Shown here: positions 18,395-28,115 of the stretch, one piece after another | Layout: every line of letters starts with the position of its first letter | Position numbering within the stretch: the first letter of the stretch is position 1 | Assembly: GCF_035978755.1 (NCBI RefSeq) | Contig: NZ_CP108414.1 | Coordinates: 6,076,001-6,140,000 of the forward strand | Origin: Streptomyces sp. NBC_01298 | Lineage (GTDB): Bacteria; Actinomycetota; Actinomycetes; Streptomycetales; Streptomycetaceae | DNA length: 64,000 nt | Direction: 5' to 3' | Translations under genes and position numbers: made by a program | Notes under the pieces: generated by a model | What the model was told of the DNA's origin: nothing | Databases searched by the model: none | Seen by the model: the letters and a program-made list of their open reading frames with translations, nothing else

Positions 18395-21300
18395 ATGCTC
18401 AACAACGAAAACGACACCACCGCCAACAACGGTGCCGCCGACAGTGGCAGCCCGAGCGACAACCTGCCGCCGCGCAGGCGCCGGCGTGCCGCGTCCCGCC
18501 CGGCGGGCCCGCCCGGCGGTGCCGTAGCCGCCGCCGAGGCCGCTCCCGCGCCCGTGGTGGCCGCGGTTCCCGCCGAGGAGGCCGCCCCGGCCGCCGCCCC
18601 GGCCCGTACCCGTCGCCGTGCGACCCGCGCCGTGACCGCTCCCGAGGCGCCCGCCGCCGAAGCCGTGGTCGAGGCCCCCGTGGCAGCTCCGGCGGCTGCG
18701 GCCGCTCCCGTCGCCGAGGAGCCCGCCGCTCCGGCGCCGCGTGCCCGTCGCCGTGCGACCCGTGCGTCCACCGCTCCCGAGGCGCCCGCCGCCGAGGTCA
18801 CCGAGCCCGTCGTGGCGGCTCCGGCCGCTCCGGTCGCCGAGGAGCCCGCCGCTCCGGCGCCGCGTGCCCGCCGCCGTGCGACCCGCGCCGTGACTGCCCC
18901 CGAGGCGCCCGCCGCCGAAGCCGTGACCGAGGCCCCCGTGGCGGCTCCGGCCGCTCCGGTCGCCGAGGAGGCCGCCGCTCCGGCGCCGCGTGCCCGCCGC
19001 CGTGCCACTCGCGCCGTGACCGCTCCCGAGGGCGCCGCCGAAGCCGTGGTCGCCCCGGTCGTCGAGGCTCCCGTCGCCGCCCCGGCCGCTCCGGTCGTCG
19101 AGGAGGCCGCCGCTCCGGCGCCGCGTGCCCGTCGCCGTGCCACTCGCGCCGTGACCGCTCCCGAGGCGCCCGCCGCCGAGGCAGCCGTCGCCCCCGAGCC
19201 CGTCGTGGCCGAGGCTCCGGCCGCCGCCCCCGCCAAGGCCACCGTCACCGTGGCCGACGCCGTGGACTCCCCGAAGCGCGGCGGCCGCCGCCGCGCCACC
19301 CGTTCCACCACCGCCCCGGCCGCCGCCGCGCAGCCGGTGGCTCCCGCCGCCGAGGCCCCGGCCGCCGAGGCTCCGGCCCGCGGTCGCCGCGCCGGGCGTC
19401 CCGCCGTCGCCGTGTTCCAGGCCCCGGTGTTCGCCGAGCCGATGTTCCAGACCCCGGAGACCGCGGCCATGATGGCCGCGGCCGCCGCTGCCGCCGCCCC
19501 GGCCGAGGAGGTCGAGGAGGAGGAGTTCGACCTCGTCGAGGCCGAGGTCGAGGCCGAGGTCGAGGCCGCTCCGGCCCCGCAGCCGGCCGGCCGTCGCCGC
19601 CGCCGTGGCCGCGGCGCCGCAGCCGAGACCGCCGCGCCCGTGGCACCGGCCCCGGCCGCCGCCGCGCCGTCCGGCCCGGTCACGCTGGCCGACGTAGAGC
19701 TGGTCGAGGAAGAGGCCGAAACCGAGTCCGCCGAGCTCTACGAGGACGAGACCGACGAGTCGGGCGACCGCCCGTCGCGGCGTCGCCGCCGCGGAGGCCG
19801 TCGCCGCCGTCGCGGTGAGGCCGCCGACCTCGACGAGTCCGCCGAGGAAGAGGCCGAGACCGAGTCCGCCGAAGAGGCCGATGAGGACGAGGCCGAGGAC
19901 GACGAGGAGAACGGCGCCCTCGGCTCCAGCTCCAGCCGTCGTCGCCGGCGTCGTCGCCGGCGCAGCGGTGACGGTGGCACGGACGCCGACGCGGCCGAGG
20001 ACGACGGTGTGCGCACGGTCGTCAAGGTCCGCGAGCCGCGCCCGGCGCGCGAGCGCTCGGAGTCCGTCGCCGGCTCCGGCTCCACCTCCTCCGACGAGGT
20101 CCAGTCCATCAAGGGCTCGACCCGCCTGGAGGCCAAGAAGCAGCGCCGCCGCGAGGGCCGCGAGCAGGGCCGCCGCCGCGTCCCGATCATCACCGAGGCC
20201 GAGTTCCTGGCCCGCCGCGAGGCCGTCGAGCGCGTCATGGTCGTCCGTCAGTCGGGCGAGCGCACCCAGATCGGCGTCCTCGAGGACAACGTGCTCGTCG
20301 AGCACTACGTCAACAAGGAAGAAGCCACCTCGTACGTCGGCAACGTCTACCTGGGCAAGGTCCAGAACGTGCTGCCGTCCATGGAGGCCGCCTTCATCGA
20401 CATCGGCAAGGGCCGCAACGCGGTCCTGTACGCCGGTGAGGTCAACTTCGAGGCGCTCGGCATGGCCAACGGGCCGCGTCGCATCGAGGCCGCCCTCAAG
20501 TCCGGCCAGTCGGTCCTGGTGCAGGTCACCAAGGACCCGATCGGCCACAAGGGCGCCCGCCTGACCAGCCAGGTCTCGCTGCCCGGCCGCTACCTGGTCT
20601 ACGTGCCCGAGGGCTCGATGACCGGCATCAGCCGCAAGCTGCCCGACACCGAGCGCGCGCGCCTGAAGACCATCCTCAAGAAGATCGTCCCCGAGGACGC
20701 GGGCGTCATCGTGCGCACCGCCGCCGAGGGTGCGAGCGAGGACGAGCTGCGTCGCGACGTCGAGCGCCTGCAGGCCCAGTGGGAGGACATCCAGAAGAAG
20801 TCGAAGCAGATCTCGACCTCTTCGCCGAGCCTCCTGTACGGCGAGCCGGACATGACCGTGCGCGTCGTGCGCGACATCTTCAACGAGGACTTCACCAAGG
20901 TCATCGTCAGCGGTGACACCGCCTGGGAGACCATCCACGGCTACGTGAACCACGTGGCCCCGGACCTGGCCGACCGGCTGAAGCGCTGGACCTCCGAGGT
21001 CGACGTCTTCGCGACGTACCGCATCGACGAGCAGCTCGCCAAGGCGCTCGACCGCAAGGTGTGGCTGCCCTCGGGCGGTTCCCTCGTGATCGACAAGACC
21101 GAAGCGATGATCGTCATCGACGTCAACACCGGCAAGTTCACCGGTCAGGGCGGCAACCTCGAGGAGACCGTCACCAGGAACAACCTGGAGGCGGCCGAGG
21201 AGATCGTGCGTCAGCTGCGGCTGCGCGACCTCGGCGGCATCGTGGTCATCGACTTCATCGACATGGTCCTGGAGTCCAACCGCGACCTGGTCCTGCGGCG

Positions 21301-22495
21301 CATGCTGGAGTGCCTGGGCCGTGACCGCACCAAGCACCAGGTCGCCGAGGTGACCTCGCTGGGTCTGGTCCAGATGACCCGCAAGCGCGTGGGCCAGGGT
21401 CTGCTGGAGTCCTTCTCCGAGACCTGCGTCCACTGCAACGGCCGCGGCGTCATCGTGCACATGGAGACCCCGACCGTGGTCGGCGGCGGTGGCAACGGCA
21501 AGCGTTCCAAGCGCCGCGGTGGCCAGGGCGGGCACGAGCACGACCACGAGATCGATGCCGTGGAGAGCGCCGAGGGCGATGTCTACGAGGTCGAGACCGA
21601 GGCGGAGCTGGCTGCCGAGGTCGCCGCTCCCGTGGCACTGCCCGAGCCCTCCTTCGTCGCAGACGAGGAGCTCTACAGCAGCCCGGCCGAGGCCGAGGCC
21701 GCTGCCGGAGGAGTGAGCGGCCGCCGCAACCGCCGCCGCGCCACCCGCAAGGCGACCGCTCCGGCGGGCGCCCCGCGCGGTACGGCGACGGACCGTGCCC
21801 CGGCGGCTCCGGCCCCCGTGGCCGAGCCCGAGCCGGTGGTCGAGGCCGAGGTGGAGCTCGCCCCGGTCGTCGAGGCGCCGGAGCCCGAGGTCATCGTCGA
21901 GGCCGTCGAGGCAGTCGTCGCGGAGGAGGCCCCCAAGGGCCGCACCCGTCGCCGTGCCACCCGTAAGGCGACCGCTCCGGCGGGCGCCCCGGCCGAGGCG
22001 GTCCAGGCCCCGGAGCCGGTCGTCGAGGCCCCCGTGGCCGCGCCGGAGCCCGAGCCCGAGGTCGTCGTCGAGGCCGCACCGGCCGTCGTCGAGGCCCCGG
22101 CCGAGGCCGTCGAGGCCGCGCCGGCCCGTCCGCGTCGCCGTGCCACCCGTAAGGCCACCTCTCCGGCCGGTTCCCCGGCGGGCGCGGAGGCGGCCGTACT
22201 GGTCGTCGAGGCCCCGGTCGAGGCGCCCGTCGAGGCCGAGACCGTCGTGGAGGAGGCCGCACCGGCGGCTCCCGCCAAGAAGGCGGTCCGCAAGACGGCC
22301 GCCAAGAAGACGGCCACGACCGCGGCGAAGAAGGCCCCGGCCAAGAAGGCGGCGGCCGTGAAGAAGACGGCGGCCAAGAAGACGACGACCGCCAAGACGA
22401 CCGCGAAGAAGACGGTCGCGAAGCGGGCGACGAAGAAGACCGCGGCGGCCGAGCAGCAGACGCTGCCCTCCGTCTCGGCTCCGACCGAAGGCTGA
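18395..22495 (+). CDS. rne: RNase E/G family endoribonuclease
   Basis: This is the main mRNA-decay and rRNA/tRNA-processing endonuclease. The 1366-residue protein has its catalytic core in the middle: an S1 domain near 610-690, catalytic aspartates in IDVNTGKFTG (Asp909) and VIDFIDM (Asp953), and the zinc-link CVHC (Cys1011/Cys1014). Flanking arms are long, disordered and Ala/Pro/Glu/Arg-rich. The N-terminal arm holds about six ARRRATRAVTAPEAPAAE-type repeats and acidic blocks; the C-terminal arm has RRRATRKATAPAGAP repeats and a Lys/Ala histone-H1-like tail. Catalytic core in the centre with arms on both sides is the Streptomyces RNase ES layout. A very strong terminator follows at 22554. 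Confidence 0.96.
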   Translation: MLNNENDTTANNGAADSGSPSDNLPPRRRRRAASRPAGPPGGAVAAAEAAPAPVVAAVPAEEAAPAAAPARTRRRATRAVTAPEAPAAEAVVEAPVAAPAAAAAPVAEEPAAPAPRARRRATRASTAPEAPAAEVTEPVVAAPAAPVAEEPAAPAPRARRRATRAVTAPEAPAAEAVTEAPVAAPAAPVAEEAAAPAPRARRRATRAVTAPEGAAEAVVAPVVEAPVAAPAAPVVEEAAAPAPRARRRATRAVTAPEAPAAEAAVAPEPVVAEAPAAAPAKATVTVADAVDSPKRGGRRRATRSTTAPAAAAQPVAPAAEAPAAEAPARGRRAGRPAVAVFQAPVFAEPMFQTPETAAMMAAAAAAAAPAEEVEEEEFDLVEAEVEAEVEAAPAPQPAGRRRRRGRGAAAETAAPVAPAPAAAAPSGPVTLADVELVEEEAETESAELYEDETDESGDRPSRRRRRGGRRRRRGEAADLDESAEEEAETESAEEADEDEAEDDEENGALGSSSSRRRRRRRRRSGDGGTDADAAEDDGVRTVVKVREPRPARERSESVAGSGSTSSDEVQSIKGSTRLEAKKQRRREGREQGRRRVPIITEAEFLARREAVERVMVVRQSGERTQIGVLEDNVLVEHYVNKEEATSYVGNVYLGKVQNVLPSMEAAFIDIGKGRNAVLYAGEVNFEALGMANGPRRIEAALKSGQSVLVQVTKDPIGHKGARLTSQVSLPGRYLVYVPEGSMTGISRKLPDTERARLKTILKKIVPEDAGVIVRTAAEGASEDELRRDVERLQAQWEDIQKKSKQISTSSPSLLYGEPDMTVRVVRDIFNEDFTKVIVSGDTAWETIHGYVNHVAPDLADRLKRWTSEVDVFATYRIDEQLAKALDRKVWLPSGGSLVIDKTEAMIVIDVNTGKFTGQGGNLEETVTRNNLEAAEEIVRQLRLRDLGGIVVIDFIDMVLESNRDLVLRRMLECLGRDRTKHQVAEVTSLGLVQMTRKRVGQGLLESFSETCVHCNGRGVIVHMETPTVVGGGGNGKRSKRRGGQGGHEHDHEIDAVESAEGDVYEVETEAELAAEVAAPVALPEPSFVADEELYSSPAEAEAAAGGVSGRRNRRRATRKATAPAGAPRGTATDRAPAAPAPVAEPEPVVEAEVELAPVVEAPEPEVIVEAVEAVVAEEAPKGRTRRRATRKATAPAGAPAEAVQAPEPVVEAPVAAPEPEPEVVVEAAPAVVEAPAEAVEAAPARPRRRATRKATSPAGSPAGAEAAVLVVEAPVEAPVEAETVVEEAAPAAPAKKAVRKTAAKKTATTAAKKAPAKKAAAVKKTAAKKTTTAKTTAKKTVAKRATKKTAAAEQQTLPSVSAPTEG
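18600..19200 (+). repeat. In-frame tandem repeats in the rne N-terminal arm
   Basis: Five imperfect copies of a unit of about 123-135 bp, each containing CGTGCCCGTCGCCGTGC or a close variant, begin near 18605, 18740, 18862, 18988 and 19122. They encode ARRRATRAVTAPEAPAAE plus a variable Ala/Pro/Val spacer. The spacing keeps the reading frame, so copy number can vary without breaking rne. Confidence 0.8.
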
Positions 22496-22553
22496 TCCGG
22501 CCGATCCGGCTGACCCAGCCGATCAGCGGATCCCGCTGATCCCGTTCCACCGG

Positions 22554-22586
22554 CCCCCGCCCGGCACCCCTGGTGCCGGGCGGGGG
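22554..22586 (+). terminator. Strong terminator after rne
   Basis: A perfect 15-bp stem (CCCCCGCCCGGCACC and complement) with a 3-nt loop is followed by CTTTT, 58 bp after the rne stop. Confidence 0.9.
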
Positions 22587-22941
22587 CTTTTGGCCTTCGG
22601 GGCCGCAGGGGGCGCGCTCCCGGCCCGCGGGGCGACGGTGGACCCCCACCGTCCGGATCGGCAGGCGGGAGCCGTGCGGGGTGTCAGCGGCACCGTACGG
22701 CCCTCACGGCCGGCCCCGTCACGTGCCCGGTGGCCGCCTCCGAGGCCCCGCGGGACCCCGGTTTGACCCCTCCGACCCGGCCCCGTAACCTAGGTCGCTG
22801 GCGTGTCTATGCACACGCCAATCCACTGAGCACCTCACCTCCCGGACCGCCTCGCGGCTGGATCGGGGGAGGCCGGCCTGCGGTTGACGCGGGGCCGGCT
22901 GGCTTCAGGGGTTCCCGAACTCGAGTGAGAGAGAGATCCGC
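22587..22941 (+). promoter_or_regulatory. rplU-rpmA leader region with promoter
   Basis: This gene-free stretch of 355 bp holds a good housekeeping promoter: -35 TTGACC (22763-22768), 17-bp spacer, -10 TAACCT (22786-22791). The leader to rplU is then about 145 nt, long enough for the L21-type leader RNA structures known in other bacteria, though I could not identify a specific one. GAGAGAGAT precedes the rplU GTG. Confidence 0.65.
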
Positions 22942-23262
22942 GTGTACGCCATCGTGCGCAGCGGTGGTCGCCAGCACAAGGTTGCTGTCGGCGACATCGT
23001 TGAAGTTGACAAGATTCCCACTGCCAAGGTTGGCGACACGGTCGAGCTCTCGACCCTGCTCGTTGTCGACGGCGAAGCCGTGACCAGCGACCCGTGGGTC
23101 CTGGCCGGCATCAAGGTCCAGGCCGAGATCGTGGACCACCACAAGGGTGCCAAGATCGACATCCTTCGGTACAAGAACAAGACCGGCTACCGCCGTCGCC
23201 AGGGTCACCGCCAGCAGTACACGGCGATCAAGGTCACCGGTATCCCCGCGGCTGCGAAGTAA
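22942..23262 (+). CDS. rplU: 50S ribosomal protein L21
   Basis: The 106-residue L21 starts with GTG ([13 protein letters not shown]) and carries the family tail [24 protein letters not shown] that contacts 23S rRNA. Length and sequence are typical. It is first in the conserved rplU-rpmA-obg order, with rpmA 13 nt downstream. Codon use is less extreme in G/C than neighbours (several GTT/AAG codons), as usual for highly expressed ribosomal genes. Confidence 0.98.
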   Translation: MYAIVRSGGRQHKVAVGDIVEVDKIPTAKVGDTVELSTLLVVDGEAVTSDPWVLAGIKVQAEIVDHHKGAKIDILRYKNKTGYRRRQGHRQQYTAIKVTGIPAAAK

Positions 23263-23275
23263 GAGGGACTGAGAC

Positions 23276-23530
23276 ATGGCACACAAGAAGGGCGCATCGT
23301 CCACCCGGAACGGGCGCGATTCCAACGCTCAGCGGCTCGGCGTGAAGCGCTTCGGCGGTCAGGTCGTTTCCGCTGGTGAGATCCTCGTCCGCCAGCGCGG
23401 CACCCACTTCCACCCGGGTTCGGGTGTCGGTCGTGGTGGCGACGACACGCTGTTCGCGCTGCAGGCCGGTTCGGTCGAGTTCGGCACGCACCGTGGCCGC
23501 AAGGTCGTCAACATCGTTCCGGCTGCCTGA
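23276..23530 (+). CDS. rpmA: 50S ribosomal protein L27
   Basis: The 84-residue L27 begins [21 protein letters not shown], the N-terminal tail that reaches the peptidyl transferase centre. It contains [22 protein letters not shown] and [12 protein letters not shown]. No N-terminal cleavage extension of the Firmicute type is present. AGAGGGA lies before the ATG. A large hairpin follows before obg. Confidence 0.98.
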   Translation: MAHKKGASSTRNGRDSNAQRLGVKRFGGQVVSAGEILVRQRGTHFHPGSGVGRGGDDTLFALQAGSVEFGTHRGRKVVNIVPAA

Positions 23531-23565
23531 TCTCAGCTCCTGCTGAATCGGTAGTCCGAAGCATC

Positions 23566-23622
23566 CCGAGGGCGGATCTCAACTCTTCCCGGCGTCAGCC
23601 GGGAAGAGAGGTCCGCCCTCGG
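23566..23622 (+). terminator. Large two-part hairpin between rpmA and obg
   Basis: The outer stem CCGAGGGCGGA/TCCGCCCTCGG and inner stem CTCTTCCCGGC/GCCGGGAAGAG with a 4-nt loop lie 36 bp past rpmA. There is no T-run. It probably ends or attenuates the ribosomal-protein transcript before obg. Confidence 0.75.
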
Positions 23623-23710
23623 CGCGTTGTCACATAGACACGTTTAATGGGTAGCAAGGCCTACCCCCCGGGCTTTCCGGGATATTCCCGCTGTATCTGG
23701 AGGAACAACC

Positions 23711-25153
23711 ATGACCACCTTCGTGGACCGCGTCGAGCTGCACGTCGCCGCGGGTAACGGGGGCCACGGCTGCGCCTCCGTTCACCGGGAGAAGTTCAAG
23801 CCGCTCGGCGGCCCCGACGGCGGCAACGGCGGCCGTGGCGGCGACGTCATCCTGGTGGTCGAGCAGTCGATCACCACCCTGCTGGAGTACCACCACAGCC
23901 CCCACCGCAAGGCCACCAACGGCCAGCCCGGCGCGGGCGACAACCGCTCCGGCAAGGACGGCCAGGACATCATCCTGCCCGTGCCGGACGGCACCGTCGT
24001 CCTCGACAAGGAGGGCAACGTCCTCGCCGACCTCGTCGGCCAGGGCACCACCTACGTGGCCGCCGAGGGCGGCCGCGGCGGCCTCGGCAACGCGGCGCTC
24101 TCCTCCGCCCGCCGCAAGGCGCCCGGCTTCGCCCTCCTCGGCGTACCCGGCACCGGCGGCGATGTCGTCCTGGAGCTCAAGACCGTCGCCGACGTGGCGC
24201 TGGTCGGCTTCCCGAGCGCCGGCAAGTCCTCGCTGATCTCGGTGCTCTCCGCGGCCAAGCCGAAGATCGCCGACTACCCCTTCACCACCCTCGTCCCGAA
24301 CCTGGGCGTCGTCACCGCCGGCTCGACGGTCTACACGATCGCCGACGTCCCGGGCCTCATCCCCGGCGCCAGCCAGGGCAAGGGCCTCGGCCTGGAGTTC
24401 CTGCGCCACGTCGAGCGCTGCTCGATCCTGGTGCACGTCCTGGACACCGCCACCCTGGAGTCCGACCGCGACCCGCTCGCCGACCTCGACGCCATCGAGG
24501 AGGAGCTGAAGCTCTACGGCGGCGGCCTGGAGAAGCGTCCGCGCCTGGTCGTCCTCAACAAGGTCGACATCCCCGACGGCCAGGACCTCGCCGACATCGT
24601 CCGCCCGGACCTTGAGGCCCGCGGCTACAAGGTCTTCGAGGTCTCCGCGGTCTCCCGTACGGGCCTGAAGGAGCTGTCCTACTTCCTCGCCGAGGTCATC
24701 GCGAAGTTCCGCGCCCGTACGCCGAAGCAGGAGGCGACCCGCATCGTCATCCGGCCGAAGGCCGTGGACGACTCGGGCTTCACCATCGCCTACGACGAGG
24801 CGGAGGACGTGTACCGCGTGCGCGGCGAGAAGCCGGAGCGCTGGGTCCGCCAGACCGACTTCAACATCGACGAGGCCGTCGGCTACCTCGCCGACCGCCT
24901 CAACCGCCTCGGCGTCGAGGCGGCGCTGAAGAAGGCCGGTGCCCGCGCGGGTGACGGCGTCGCCATCGGTTCCGACGACAACGCGGTCGTCTTCGACTGG
25001 GAGCCGACCATGATGGCCGGCGCCGAGATGCTGGGCCGCCGCGGTGAGGACCACCGTCTGGAGGCGCCGCGTCCGGCGACCACGCGCCGCAAGGAGAAGG
25101 AAGCCGAGCGGGATTCCGCCCAGAAGGAGTACGACGAGTTCCGTCCCTTCTGA
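23711..25153 (+). CDS. obg: GTPase Obg/CgtA
   Basis: Obg is a ribosome-associated GTPase linked in Streptomyces to growth and the onset of sporulation. The 480-residue protein has the glycine-rich Obg fold (residues 1-160), the G domain with P-loop GFPSAGKSS at 166-174, DVPGLIPGA (switch II) and NKVD, then an OCT domain (about 345-430) and a charged tail ending [14 protein letters not shown] lies 7 nt before the ATG. It may be transcribed from its own promoter in the gap after the rpmA hairpin. Confidence 0.97.
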   Translation: MTTFVDRVELHVAAGNGGHGCASVHREKFKPLGGPDGGNGGRGGDVILVVEQSITTLLEYHHSPHRKATNGQPGAGDNRSGKDGQDIILPVPDGTVVLDKEGNVLADLVGQGTTYVAAEGGRGGLGNAALSSARRKAPGFALLGVPGTGGDVVLELKTVADVALVGFPSAGKSSLISVLSAAKPKIADYPFTTLVPNLGVVTAGSTVYTIADVPGLIPGASQGKGLGLEFLRHVERCSILVHVLDTATLESDRDPLADLDAIEEELKLYGGGLEKRPRLVVLNKVDIPDGQDLADIVRPDLEARGYKVFEVSAVSRTGLKELSYFLAEVIAKFRARTPKQEATRIVIRPKAVDDSGFTIAYDEAEDVYRVRGEKPERWVRQTDFNIDEAVGYLADRLNRLGVEAALKKAGARAGDGVAIGSDDNAVVFDWEPTMMAGAEMLGRRGEDHRLEAPRPATTRRKEKEAERDSAQKEYDEFRPF

Positions 25154-25283
25154 TCGGGCCGTGAGCTTGGGCGGCGGCCGGTGCTCCGGCCGCCGTCACA
25201 GGCGCGTCACAGGATTCCGTTTATCCCCCGTTCAGGTGACCCGTCTTAAGGTGACGTTTACCCAGGTGGCCTAGGATCCACGG

Positions 25284-26906
25284 GTGACGAGCACCCATAC
25301 CCCCACAGTTGCCGTCGTCGTGATCGCGTACAACGATGCCGAGCTCGTCGGTCAGGCCGTTTCCTCGGCTCTCGCCCAGGGTCCGGTCGTCGCCGAGGTC
25401 ATCGCGGTCAACGACGCGTCGAGCGACGGCACCGCCCAGGTGCTGGACGAGCTGGCGGCCCGCCACCCCCGCGTGAAGGTCGTGCACCGCACGGAGAACA
25501 GCGGGGGCTGCGGTACCCCCCGCAACGACGGCATCGCGGTCGCGACCGCCCCGTACGTCATGTTCCTGGACAGCGACGACGTCCTGCCCCCCGGGGCGAT
25601 CGACGCCCTGGTGCGCGCGGCCGGGGAGCACCGGTCGCCGGTCACCGTCGGCTCCTGCGTCCGCCGTGAACTGCCCGAGAGCCGTGACGTGCCCTGGGTG
25701 CCCGGCCTGTACACGCCGGGCGAGGTCATCGAGCACCCCGCGGACCGGCCGGAGCTGGTCCGCGACACGCTCTGCGTCAACAAGCTGTACGAGCGGGCCT
25801 TCCTGGACATGTACGGGATCCGCTTCCCGGACGGCCGGTTCATCTACGAGGACTTCGTGTTCACCGCCCGCGTACTGGCGGCCCGCCCCCGCATCGCGGT
25901 GATCGGCGACCTCGTCTACGTGTGGCACGTGCGCCGCAACGCCGCCCAGGTGTCCATCTCCCTGGACCGCAAGGACGTCGGCAACTGGCGTGCCCGTGTG
26001 GAGGCCCACCGGGTGGCCTCCGGCCTGATGGCCGCTTCCTCGCCCGAGCTGGGCCGGGCCTGCCAGGTCAAGTTCCTGGAGTACGACCTGCGCATGTACC
26101 TGCGCGAGCTCGGCCAGGACCCCGAGTACCAGGCCGCCTGGTGGACGCTGACCCGTGACTACGTCGCCGGGTTCTCCGACGCCGACATCGAGGCCGCCGG
26201 GGCGCACGCCCGCTGGATCGTCCGCGTGCTGCGCGCCACCGAGGCGCCGCCCGCCCCGGCCGACCTGCGGCGGCTGACCCGCTTCGCCGCCGACCCGCCC
26301 CGCCTGCTGCCCCCGTACGCGACCGGCCCCTCGGGAGCGCCGGTGTGGAGCGACGCGCTGCCGGTGGAGCTGGACGGGCTCGACAAGCTGCCGACGGCGG
26401 AGCTGCCCGTCACCATCGACGCCGAGCCGAGCGGCTTCGCCGGGCTCCGGATCCGGGTGCACGACCTGTACTGGCGGCTCGCCGCGGCCGGCCCGCGCAC
26501 CGTCCAGCTGCGCTTCCAGCCCCGGGGCGACCTGGGGGAGCTGCTGGTCGCCGAGCCGGTGGCGCTCGTGCCCACCGCGGACGGCGACGGGTGGACCGCG
26601 GAGCTGCCCTTCCGGCTCACCACGCTGGCGAGCCTCGGGCGGGGCGAGGGCCGGCGGGGCCTGCAGGCGTGGGACGTGAAGCTGAACGTGGAGTGCGCGG
26701 ACGGGAGCTCCGTGCTCACCTCCCCGCGCCCCCTGCGCCGTCTGCTCCACCGGCGGGTGCTGCCCAGCAGCCGGTACGGTGTGCTGTTGGCGCAGCCGTA
26801 CCGCACCACGGGGGGATCCCTGGCGCTGCGGCTCGCGCCCGGTGCCGCGGGCGTCGTGAGCCTGGCCCGCCACCGGTTCAACCGGGCGCGGATAGTCCGC
26901 GGCTAG
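25284..26906 (+). CDS. GT2-family glycosyltransferase
   Basis: This 540-residue cytoplasmic protein has an N-terminal GT-A domain: VAVVVIAYNDAELVGQA, ENSGGCGTPRNDG, and FLDSDDVL with the DxD-type metal site. A helical region and a beta-rich C-terminal half follow. The first half resembles the N-terminal half of the fusion protein at 29318, but it lacks the CDP-glycerol transferase domain. It probably adds sugars to a cell-wall glycopolymer; the substrate is unknown. TAGGAT lies 6 nt before the GTG with no clear Shine-Dalgarno, suggesting leaderless transcription. It is followed by galE after 100 bp. Confidence 0.88.
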   Translation: MTSTHTPTVAVVVIAYNDAELVGQAVSSALAQGPVVAEVIAVNDASSDGTAQVLDELAARHPRVKVVHRTENSGGCGTPRNDGIAVATAPYVMFLDSDDVLPPGAIDALVRAAGEHRSPVTVGSCVRRELPESRDVPWVPGLYTPGEVIEHPADRPELVRDTLCVNKLYERAFLDMYGIRFPDGRFIYEDFVFTARVLAARPRIAVIGDLVYVWHVRRNAAQVSISLDRKDVGNWRARVEAHRVASGLMAASSPELGRACQVKFLEYDLRMYLRELGQDPEYQAAWWTLTRDYVAGFSDADIEAAGAHARWIVRVLRATEAPPAPADLRRLTRFAADPPRLLPPYATGPSGAPVWSDALPVELDGLDKLPTAELPVTIDAEPSGFAGLRIRVHDLYWRLAAAGPRTVQLRFQPRGDLGELLVAEPVALVPTADGDGWTAELPFRLTTLASLGRGEGRRGLQAWDVKLNVECADGSSVLTSPRPLRRLLHRRVLPSSRYGVLLAQPYRTTGGSLALRLAPGAAGVVSLARHRFNRARIVRG

Positions 26907-27006
26907 CGCGGGATCCGAGCCGTACCGGCGGCCGGGACGGGAAACCGGACGGATGGCCGGACGACAAGCCTGACGACAAGCACGAAAGAGACCTAGGGAG
27001 ACACGC

Positions 27007-27996
27007 ATGACGTTTCTGATCACTGGTGGTGCCGGTTACATCGGGGCGCACGTCGTCCGCGCGATGCTGCTTGCGGGTGAGGAGGTCGTGGTGCTGGACG
27101 ACCTCTCCACCGGCAACGCCGACCGCGTCCCGGAGGGCGTCCCGCTGGTGGTCGGATCCGTGCTCGACCGGCAGGTCCTCGACGAGACCTTCGCCCGGCA
27201 CCGGATCACCGGCGTGGTCCACCTGGCGGGCAAGAAGCAGGTCGGCGAGTCCGTGGAGAAGCCGCTGCACTACTACGAGGAGAACGTGGGCGGCCTCACC
27301 GTCCTGCTCCAGGCCGTGGCGGCCGCGGGCGTGCGCAACTTCCTCTTCTCCTCCTCCGCCTCCGTGTACGGGATGCCGGACGTGGACCTCGTCACCGAGG
27401 ACACCCCGTGCCTGCCGCTGAGCCCGTACGGCGAGACGAAGCTGGCGGGCGAATGGCTGGTCCGCGCGGCGGGCAAGGCCCACGGCATCTCCACCGCCTG
27501 CCTGCGCTACTTCAACGTGGCGGGCGCCGCGGCTCCCGAGCTCGCCGACACCGGGGTCTTCAACCTGGTCCCGATGATCTTCGAGCGGTTCGGCAAGGGC
27601 GAGGGGGCCCGGATCTTCGGCGACGACTACGCGACCGCGGACGGCACCTGCATCCGTGACTACATCCACGTAGCTGACCTCGCGGAGGCCCACGTGGTGG
27701 CCGCGCGCAAGCTCGTCGAATGGGGCGCGCAGGGCGAGTACAAGGACCTCACCGTCAACATCGGCCGCGGCGAGGGCGTTTCCGTCCGCGAGATGGTCGA
27801 GCTGGTCAACGAGGCCACCGGGCACACCGATCCCGCCTACGCGCCCGTGGTCTCCCCGCGCCGCGCCGGCGACCCGGCGAAGGTCGTCGCCTCCGCCGAC
27901 CGGATCTCGTCGGAGCTGGGCTGGAAGGCGCGCCACGACGTGCGCGAGATGATCACCTCGGCCTGGGAGGGCTGGGAGGCCCACCGCAAGGCCTGA
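27007..27996 (+). CDS. galE: UDP-glucose 4-epimerase-like SDR
   Basis: This extended short-chain dehydrogenase of 329 residues has the Rossmann motif GGAGYIGAH at residues 7-15, catalytic YxxxK at Tyr141/Lys145 and SSSASVYG. It also has RYFNVAGA and RIFGDDYATADGTCIRDYIHV, typical of GalE. It interconverts UDP-glucose and UDP-galactose (or GlcNAc/GalNAc forms) and so supplies sugars to the surrounding glycosyltransferases. AGGGAG precedes the ATG. It runs toward the convergent GT4 gene, with a shared terminator between. Confidence 0.92.
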   Translation: MTFLITGGAGYIGAHVVRAMLLAGEEVVVLDDLSTGNADRVPEGVPLVVGSVLDRQVLDETFARHRITGVVHLAGKKQVGESVEKPLHYYEENVGGLTVLLQAVAAAGVRNFLFSSSASVYGMPDVDLVTEDTPCLPLSPYGETKLAGEWLVRAAGKAHGISTACLRYFNVAGAAAPELADTGVFNLVPMIFERFGKGEGARIFGDDYATADGTCIRDYIHVADLAEAHVVAARKLVEWGAQGEYKDLTVNIGRGEGVSVREMVELVNEATGHTDPAYAPVVSPRRAGDPAKVVASADRISSELGWKARHDVREMITSAWEGWEAHRKA

Positions 27997-28039
27997 GGCC
28001 TGAGGCCCGTAGCGCGTAGCGCGCAGAGCGTACGGAGAA

Positions 28040-28073
28040 GCCGCCCGTCCCGGTCGATTCCGGGGCGGGCGGC
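28040..28073. terminator. Bidirectional terminator between galE and GT4 gene
   Basis: A 12-bp stem GCCGCCCGTCCC/GGGGCGGGCGGC with one G-U pair and a 10-nt loop lies between two convergent genes, 44 bp from each stop. Confidence 0.75.
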
Positions 28074-28115
28074 GTCGTACGTGCTACGGGCCTCAGGGGG
28101 CCCCGTCCGGCGGGG

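Noticed and set aside
18600..19200. CRISPR-like array
   Set aside because: The repeats are in frame, degenerate and protein-coding (rne arm), with spacers that are also coding. No cas genes are present.
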